Source of the DNA: Bacteroidota bacterium
GTDB taxonomy: Bacteria > Bacteroidota > Bacteroidia > Bacteroidales > VadinHA17
Assembly (NCBI GenBank): GCA_011050615.1
Contig: DRFJ01000006.1
Location: 1 to 38,606 of the forward strand
Length of the DNA: 38,606 nucleotides
Direction: 5' to 3'
The notes below the pieces were generated by a model, which worked only from the letters and a program-made list of their open reading frames with translations, did not search any database and had not been told where the DNA came from. Below, one piece after another: positions 35,091-38,606 of this stretch; position 1 is the first letter of the stretch; every line of letters begins with the position of its first letter. A program made the position numbers and the translations under genes.

Positions 35091-36264
35091 CAATTGTTTT
35101 AAGGATTGTATCAACTGCATAATCAATTTCGTCATTTTCAATTATAAGAGGCGGAGCAATGCGGAATGAATCCTTACAAAAAAGGAAACTGTCAAGTATA
35201 AGTCCATTTTTTGTTCCCCGGGAGATAAATTTCGCTGTCAAATCAGAAGATGAAAGTTTAACGGCAAGGAACAAAGCTTCACCTCTGATTTCGAGTATGT
35301 TTTTATGTTTTAATTTACTTCTGAATCTTTCACCCTTTTCGTTTGCAGCGACATCCAGTTTATTACCAGTGATAAAGTCCAGGGCAGCCTTTCCTGCCGC
35401 ACATGACACCGGATGGCCTCCAAAAGTTGTGATATGACCCAGGGCAGGGTTATCAGCAAGAGTGGATATTATTTTTTTTGATGAGACAAAGGCGCCAAGA
35501 GGCATACCTCCTCCCAGTGATTTTGCAAGGCAAATAATGTCGGGCACAACATCGAATTTCTGAAAGGCAAAAAGGCTGCCGGTCCTGCCAAAGCCTGTCT
35601 GTATCTCGTCAAAAATAAGAAGGGAGCCCGTCTGACTGCACCTTTTTTTTATCTCGCCGAGAAAACCATCCTGTGGACCTATTATACCGGCTTCAGCCTG
35701 TACAGGTTCAACAATTACTGCGGCCACTGTATCATCAATTAAAGAAAGAGAGCTGACATTATTGAATTCGGCCTGCACCATGCCGGGAACCAGTGGCATA
35801 AAACTGGATTTGAAGGAATCTTCACCATAGAGGCTCAGGGCTCCAAGGGTTGATCCATGGTAGGCCTTCCTAAATGAAACAAGCCTGGATCTGGATGTAT
35901 ATTTTCTTGCCGTTTTTATTGCCCCCTCCACTGCTTCCGAACCTGAGTTCACGAAATAAACTGTTTCAAAGTGATGTCCCAGAACATCACTCAGTTTTTT
36001 AGCATAACTTACCTGGGGTGATTGTACCAGTTCGCCGTAAACCATCAGGTGCATATATTTGTCAAGCTGCTCCTTCACGGCCTCAATGACGAACTCATTA
36101 CAATGGCCTGCATTGCTTACCGACACACCCGATACAAGATCAAGGTATTTTTCCCCAGAGGGTCCGTACAGCCATATACCCCTGGCTGAATCTATCTCTA
36201 TCAGCAATGGTTCAGTTGATGTCTGGCCGACATGTGCCAGGAATAAATTATGTTTAGACAGCAT
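35077..36264 (-). CDS. Class III pyridoxal-phosphate aminotransferase
   Basis: A 395-aa omega-type (acetylornithine / 4-aminobutyrate) aminotransferase. Motifs in order: LDLVSGVSVSNAGHCN, FVNSGSEAVEGAIKTAR (PLP-phosphate binding), SFRKAYHGSTLGALSL, VIVEPVQAEAGI, IFDEIQTGFGRTGSLFAF with D219, and the Schiff-base K248 in CLAKSLGGGMPLGAF, then HITTFGGHPVSCAAG. The substrate is not resolved: ornithine, acetylornithine, 4-aminobutyrate and other omega-amino compounds are all possible. No arginine-biosynthesis genes adjoin it, so ArgD is not assumed. It lies 13 nt downstream of the LytTR regulator and overlaps the next gene by 14 nt. Confidence 0.9.
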   Translation of the reverse strand: MLSKHNLFLAHVGQTSTEPLLIEIDSARGIWLYGPSGEKYLDLVSGVSVSNAGHCNEFVIEAVKEQLDKYMHLMVYGELVQSPQVSYAKKLSDVLGHHFETVYFVNSGSEAVEGAIKTARKYTSRSRLVSFRKAYHGSTLGALSLYGEDSFKSSFMPLVPGMVQAEFNNVSSLSLIDDTVAAVIVEPVQAEAGIIGPQDGFLGEIKKRCSQTGSLLIFDEIQTGFGRTGSLFAFQKFDVVPDIICLAKSLGGGMPLGAFVSSKKIISTLADNPALGHITTFGGHPVSCAAGKAALDFITGNKLDVAANEKGERFRSKLKHKNILEIRGEALFLAVKLSSSDLTAKFISRGTKNGLILDSFLFCKDSFRIAPPLIIENDEIDYAVDTILKTIDEIS

Positions 36265-36277
36265 ATAAACACTGAGT

Positions 36278-36985
36278 TTATCTCATCATAACGTTGATTT
36301 CTTTCAAGAGGTTTTCACGGTATGATTTTCCAATGGGGATACTAGTAACATCAAGATCTCCGCTGATATCAACAGAATTGTCTTTAATCATTATTATCCT
36401 GTTTTTATTGACAATGAATGAACGGTGGACCCTGATGAATATTAAAGAAGACAGCTGTTGTTCTATAGCTTTCATTGTAAAATGTATGGTATACTTCTCC
36501 TTATCTGTATGTACCACCACGTAATTTTCAAGTGCTTCCACAACTACTATGTCAACAAGCTTGAGTTTGACCAGTGAGGATCCCTTTTTTATGAACACTT
36601 CCTGTTGACCGACATTTTCCCTGGCATTTTTATTCTGGTAACGCACCACTTTATCGACAGCTTTACAAAAGCGTGAGTAGCTTACGGGTTTTACGAGGTA
36701 GTCAATAACATCTACGTCATAGGCTTTCACAGCCAGTTCTTCATTCACAGTTACCATGATTACCGCCGGAGGGCTTTCGAGACTGTCAATTAATTCAAAG
36801 CCATCCATATCAGGCATTTGTATATCAAGGAAGATAAGATCGACATCAGATTTTTCTGCCAGTGAATTCCTCGCGTCGATTGCATTATCAAAAACTCCTG
36901 TCAGGGTAAGAAAGGAAGATCTCTTTACATGTTCGGTAAGCACTTTTCTTGAAAGCTTATCATCGTCAACGATAATGCAGTTCAT
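36278..36985 (-). CDS. LytTR-family response regulator
   Basis: A 235-aa two-component regulator. The receiver domain (about 1-120) has the acidic pair D7/D8 (IIVDDDKLS), phosphoacceptor D54 in LIFLDIQMPDMDG and K99 in DYLVKPVSY. The LytTR DNA-binding domain (about 130-235) shows VVVEALENYVVVHTDKEKYT, IEQQLSSLIFIRVHRSFIVN and SIPIGKSYRENLLKEI. The usual partner is a membrane LytS-type histidine kinase, and none is encoded next to it. The hybrid kinase at 5-7 kb is a different type. It is followed by the class III aminotransferase after 13 nt and a secreted hypothetical, so it may sit in an operon it regulates. Confidence 0.93.
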   Translation of the reverse strand: MNCIIVDDDKLSRKVLTEHVKRSSFLTLTGVFDNAIDARNSLAEKSDVDLIFLDIQMPDMDGFELIDSLESPPAVIMVTVNEELAVKAYDVDVIDYLVKPVSYSRFCKAVDKVVRYQNKNARENVGQQEVFIKKGSSLVKLKLVDIVVVEALENYVVVHTDKEKYTIHFTMKAIEQQLSSLIFIRVHRSFIVNKNRIIMIKDNSVDISGDLDVTSIPIGKSYRENLLKEINVMMR

Positions 36986-37018
36986 AAATAATTTTTTCTA
37001 ACAGTCCAGGTTATTATT

Positions 37019-37026
37019 CAAAAGTA
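37019..37026 (-). promoter_or_regulatory. Predicted -7 promoter element of the LytTR regulator operon
   Basis: The minus strand reads TACTTTTG (TAnnTTTG), placing the start near 37012 and a leader of about 27 nt. No -33 TTTG is found at 19-20 nt upstream, which would fall inside the end of the RNA methyltransferase gene. Confidence 0.35.
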
Positions 37027-37046
37027 TAAAAAAATTCTTTAAAAAT

Positions 37047-37733
37047 TTATTTCCGGCTGTTTTTCATAAGCATAAACTTTTTTTCCAGCAATTCCGGTTT
37101 TTTAATAGTGTTCCGTAACCAGTTCAATTTCAAGGCTGTTTTATCCTCTTCCTTCAAATGCCAGGATAAACCTGATTTCCGGAGTTTAGCAAGCAGTTCA
37201 TAGATGATTATGGCAGCTGAGACTGAAATATTATAGCTTTCTGTAAAACCATACATCGGGATTTTAAGGTATTCATCGGCCCATTCAATGGCCTGCTTGC
37301 TGAGCCCGTGCATCTCAGTACCGAATACAAGGGCTGCCGGCCCTTTCCCGAGGTCAAATTTATCAAGGCTCACCGCTTTTCTTTCATGGAGTGATGTTGC
37401 CACAATCCGGTAGCCCCTGGAGCGTAAATTTTTGTATGCCTCGTAGGTATTGTTGCCTTTACCTCTATATTTAACAAGTGTAAGCCATTTATCGGAACCG
37501 AGTGCCACATCAGGATTAACATTATATTCGTTCCTGTTTTCTATGATATTTACTTCCTGTATACCAAGGCAGTCACAGGTTCTCAAGACCGCGCTGGCAT
37601 TATGGGGCTGAAAGATATCTTCAAGAACTACTGTTATATATTTCGTTCTGTCCGATAATACTTTATCGAACAGTTTCACCCTTCGTGCTGAAACAAAGTT
37701 TTCGAGGTATTCTATAAGTTCCCTTTCAAGCAT
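37047..37733 (-). CDS. trmH: TrmH-type (SPOUT) tRNA 2'-O-methyltransferase
   Basis: A SpoU/TrmH-family RNA ribose methyltransferase using S-adenosylmethionine, most likely modifying G18 of tRNA. The three SPOUT motifs are present: VLEDIFQPHNASAVLRTCD, PAALVFGTEMHGLS (knot and cofactor region) and IPMYGFTESYNISVSAAIII. From ATG 37733 it has 228 aa, nearly the length of E. coli TrmH (229); ATG 37739 is equally possible. The frame stays open to TTG 37772, but that extension would translate the HU terminator hairpin and is rejected. The gene starts within 10-15 nt of that terminator, so it depends on readthrough or on a promoter inside it. Confidence 0.9.
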   Translation of the reverse strand: MLERELIEYLENFVSARRVKLFDKVLSDRTKYITVVLEDIFQPHNASAVLRTCDCLGIQEVNIIENRNEYNVNPDVALGSDKWLTLVKYRGKGNNTYEAYKNLRSRGYRIVATSLHERKAVSLDKFDLGKGPAALVFGTEMHGLSKQAIEWADEYLKIPMYGFTESYNISVSAAIIIYELLAKLRKSGLSWHLKEEDKTALKLNWLRNTIKKPELLEKKFMLMKNSRK

Positions 37734-37740
37734 ATGCATC

Positions 37741-37764
37741 AAAAAAGGGGGTGCGTCCACCCCC
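37741..37764 (-). terminator. Rho-independent terminator of the HU gene
   Basis: On the minus strand GGGGGTG (37764-37758), loop GACG, CACCCCC (37753-37747) and then TTTTTT (37746-37741). The stem is a perfect 7-bp GC-rich hairpin with a T-run, 23 nt after the HU stop and directly before the trmH start codon. Confidence 0.85.
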
Positions 37765-37787
37765 TTCAGCAATCATAAAATAGTTTC

Positions 37788-38057
37788 TTATAGCTTATCG
37801 CTGAGGCCTGGTGCTGCTTTAAATTTCACCACTTTCTTTGCAGGAACATTTAGTTTAGCTCCTGTTTGAGGGTTCCTTACTACCCTTGCACTCCTGGTAT
37901 CAACCTTGAAAGTACCCATACCCGGTAACTGGATCCTTTCACCCTTTTTCATTGCGTCACCGAAAGCATCTACAAATGAATTAAGTGCTGTATTTGCATC
38001 TTTAATAGAGAGTCCTGCTTTATCAGCGATAGCATTTACTAATTCCTTTTTTGTCAT
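37788..38057 (-). CDS. hup: HU-family DNA-binding protein
   Basis: A small nucleoid-associated protein of 89 aa that binds and bends DNA as a dimer. MTKKELVNAIADKAGLSIKD is the classic HU start. FVDAFGDAMKKGERIQLPGM and GTFKVDTRSARVVRNPQTG form the dimer core and the start of the beta arm, and NPQTGAKLNVPAKKVVKFKA includes the DNA-intercalating proline region and the conserved end. The length is normal for HU (about 90). It has its own strong promoter and terminator, so it forms a short separate transcript. Confidence 0.96.
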   Translation of the reverse strand: MTKKELVNAIADKAGLSIKDANTALNSFVDAFGDAMKKGERIQLPGMGTFKVDTRSARVVRNPQTGAKLNVPAKKVVKFKAAPGLSDKL

Positions 38058-38100
38058 GGTAATAGTTTTTATGGTTAGTTAAATATTGTTTATTTGAATA

Positions 38101-38131
38101 CAAATATATTTTTTTTTCTATGAATAGCAAA
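38101..38131 (-). promoter_or_regulatory. Predicted promoter of the HU gene
   Basis: On the minus strand TTTG (38131-38128), 19 nt, then TATATTTG (38108-38101) matches the Bacteroidota consensus fully. The predicted start near 38094 gives a leader of about 37 nt. Confidence 0.65.
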
Positions 38132-38232
38132 CTTTCATGCCCATTTTTCCATGAACAGAGCACTTCTTAGTCATTATTTATACCAATTCTGCCCTGGAGG
38201 CGAAAGGACTCCATCCGCTTCACAGCCTAAAA

Positions 38233-38262
38233 TTTTGCAGAAACAAAAAATTGTTATCTTTG
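38233..38262 (+). promoter_or_regulatory. Predicted promoter of tRNA-Ser
   Basis: TTTTG (38233-38237), a 17-nt spacer, then TATCTTTG (38255-38262). The -7 box ends 4 nt before the mature tRNA 5' end, so the transcript would have almost no 5' leader. The spacer is slightly shorter than the usual 19 nt. Confidence 0.55.
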
Positions 38263-38266
38263 CGGC

Positions 38267-38356
38267 GGAGAAATGGCAGAGTGGTCGAATGCGGCGGTCT
38301 TGAAAACCGTTGACCGTTTACGCGGTCCGGGGGTTCGAATCCCTCTTTCTCCGCCA
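38267..38356 (+). tRNA. tRNA-Ser (anticodon UGA)
   Basis: A 90-nt class II tRNA including an encoded CCA. The acceptor stem GGAGAAA (38267-38273) pairs with TTTCTCC (38346-38352); discriminator G and CCA follow. The D arm carries GGCAGAGTGGTCGAA, the anticodon loop CTTGAAA reads TGA between stems GCGGT and ACCGT, the long variable arm is a stem-loop (GACCG...CGGTC), and the T arm has GGTTCGAATCC. The long variable arm and the anticodon together identify serine. Confidence 0.97.
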
Positions 38357-38358
38357 GA

Positions 38359-38490
38359 GCATTTGAAGACAATAACCCGCGCCCCGCGCGGGTTATTTAA
38401 TTTAAGGCTGCAGTCCCGTCAAAAGCTTGCTTTTGTAAGGGATTGTGGACTTAAATTAATAGCACCGTAAGGTGCCTTGTCTTCAAATGC
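38359..38490 (+). ncRNA. Nested inverted-repeat element, possible structured RNA
   Basis: Two nt after the tRNA-Ser CCA, a perfect outer inverted repeat (GCATTTGAAGACAA, 38359-38372, with TTGTCTTCAAATGC, 38477-38490) encloses three hairpins. The first is the terminator-like stem 38371-38397. The second is a long hairpin 38397-38459 (TTAATTTAAG with CTTAAATTAA, then CTGCAGTCCC with GGGATTGTGG including G-U pairs, tipped by CAAAAG-CTTG-CTTTTG). The third is GCACC-GTAA-GGTGC at 38462-38475. The loops CUUG and GUAA are known stable RNA tetraloops. The fold is a four-way junction. No known RNA family is recognised; it might be a tRNA trailer, a small RNA, or a mobile palindromic repeat. Confidence 0.5.
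38371..38397 (+). terminator. Terminator-like hairpin after tRNA-Ser
   Basis: AATAACCCGCG (38371-38381), loop CCCCG, CGCGGGTTATT (38387-38397) is a perfect 11-bp stem 14 nt after the tRNA 3' end. The following TTAATTT is only a weak T-run. It probably ends the tRNA transcript but also forms part of the larger nested structure. Confidence 0.6.
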
Positions 38491-38532
38491 CCTGAAGCTT
38501 CCCCAATCAGGGAAAAACCGACCGGAGGGAGG
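38484..38532 (+). repeat. 49-nt direct repeat, copy 1
   Basis: Starts CAAATGCCCTGAAGC and ends CCGGAGGGAGG. It is identical to copy 2 at 38558-38606 and separated from it by 25 nt. Inside it CCCTGA (38490-38495) pairs with TCAGGG (38507-38512). Its first 7 nt are the end of the outer stem of the nested element. Confidence 0.9.
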
Positions 38533-38557
38533 TTAATCCCGGGGGGAGAAGATGCAG

Positions 38558-38606
38558 CAAATGCCCTGAAGCTTCCCCAATCAGGGAAAAACCGACCGGA
38601 GGGAGG
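38558..38606 (+). repeat. 49-nt direct repeat, copy 2 (ends at the window edge)
   Basis: Identical over all 49 nt to copy 1 and ends on the final base of the window, so the repeat may be longer or continue in further copies. The 25-nt spacer (38533-38557) is G-rich (CCCGGGGGGAG). With two copies and a 74-nt period it could be a short tandem duplication or the start of an array. Confidence 0.9.

Noticed and set aside
38273-38470. 65-codon open frame across the tRNA
   Set aside because: It lies within tRNA-Ser and the inverted-repeat region; the apparent protein is a translation of RNA-gene sequence.
38484-38606. CRISPR array
   Set aside because: Only two repeats, an internal spacer of 25 nt shorter than the 49-nt repeat, no cas genes in the window, and the repeat overlaps the nested hairpin element.

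Overview
The window looks like chromosomal DNA from a member of the Bacteroidota, probably class Bacteroidia; no finer placement is justified. Several independent signs agree: promoters of the TTTG / TAnnTTTG type rather than TTGACA / TATAAT, a type IX secretion (type B) C-terminal sorting domain, the long form of HtpG, Bacteroidota families such as DUF6702 and DUF7935, IS1380-family remnants, and GH95/GH78 glycosidases. The left edge cuts through an IS1380 relic and the right edge falls exactly at the end of a 49-nt repeat, which is how an assembled contig often ends.

Layout. 1-4.3 kb is a decayed mobile region: two IS1380 relics in direct orientation bracket a truncated gene fragment and an unrecognised 900-residue exported protein. 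4.3-7.1 kb holds nth and a hybrid histidine kinase. 7.1-13.3 kb is a minus-strand run: aroQ, pyk, a DUF6702 protein, a large T9SS-secreted fibronectin-like protein and a TPR protein, with overlapping or abutting starts. xerD diverges from aroQ and is followed by a SO_0444-type metal permease fused to an HMA domain. 15.8-22.9 kb is a minus-strand set of exported enzymes (GH95, GH78 lipoprotein, DPP IV). 23.2-28.5 kb carries ppdK, pckA and plsY. 28.5-32 kb has a nitroreductase, a SASA-domain lipoprotein esterase, a class I aminotransferase and a DUF7935 membrane protein. 32-37.8 kb is minus strand: htpG, a secreted hypothetical, a class III aminotransferase, a LytTR response regulator and a TrmH-type RNA methyltransferase downstream of HU. 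The right end has HU, tRNA-Ser(UGA), an elaborate inverted-repeat element and a direct repeat.

Function. Three enzymes of the PEP/pyruvate node (pyruvate kinase, PPDK, ATP-type PEPCK) lie within about 16 kb, fitting a fermentative or PPi-using central metabolism. The exported glycosidases, peptidase and esterase suggest a consumer of deoxysugar-containing glycans and peptides, but no SusC/SusD pair is present. Most of the rest is housekeeping. The least explained parts are the nested hairpin element after tRNA-Ser, the terminal direct repeats, and the IS-flanked 900-residue protein. No CRISPR array, prophage or defence operon was recognised.
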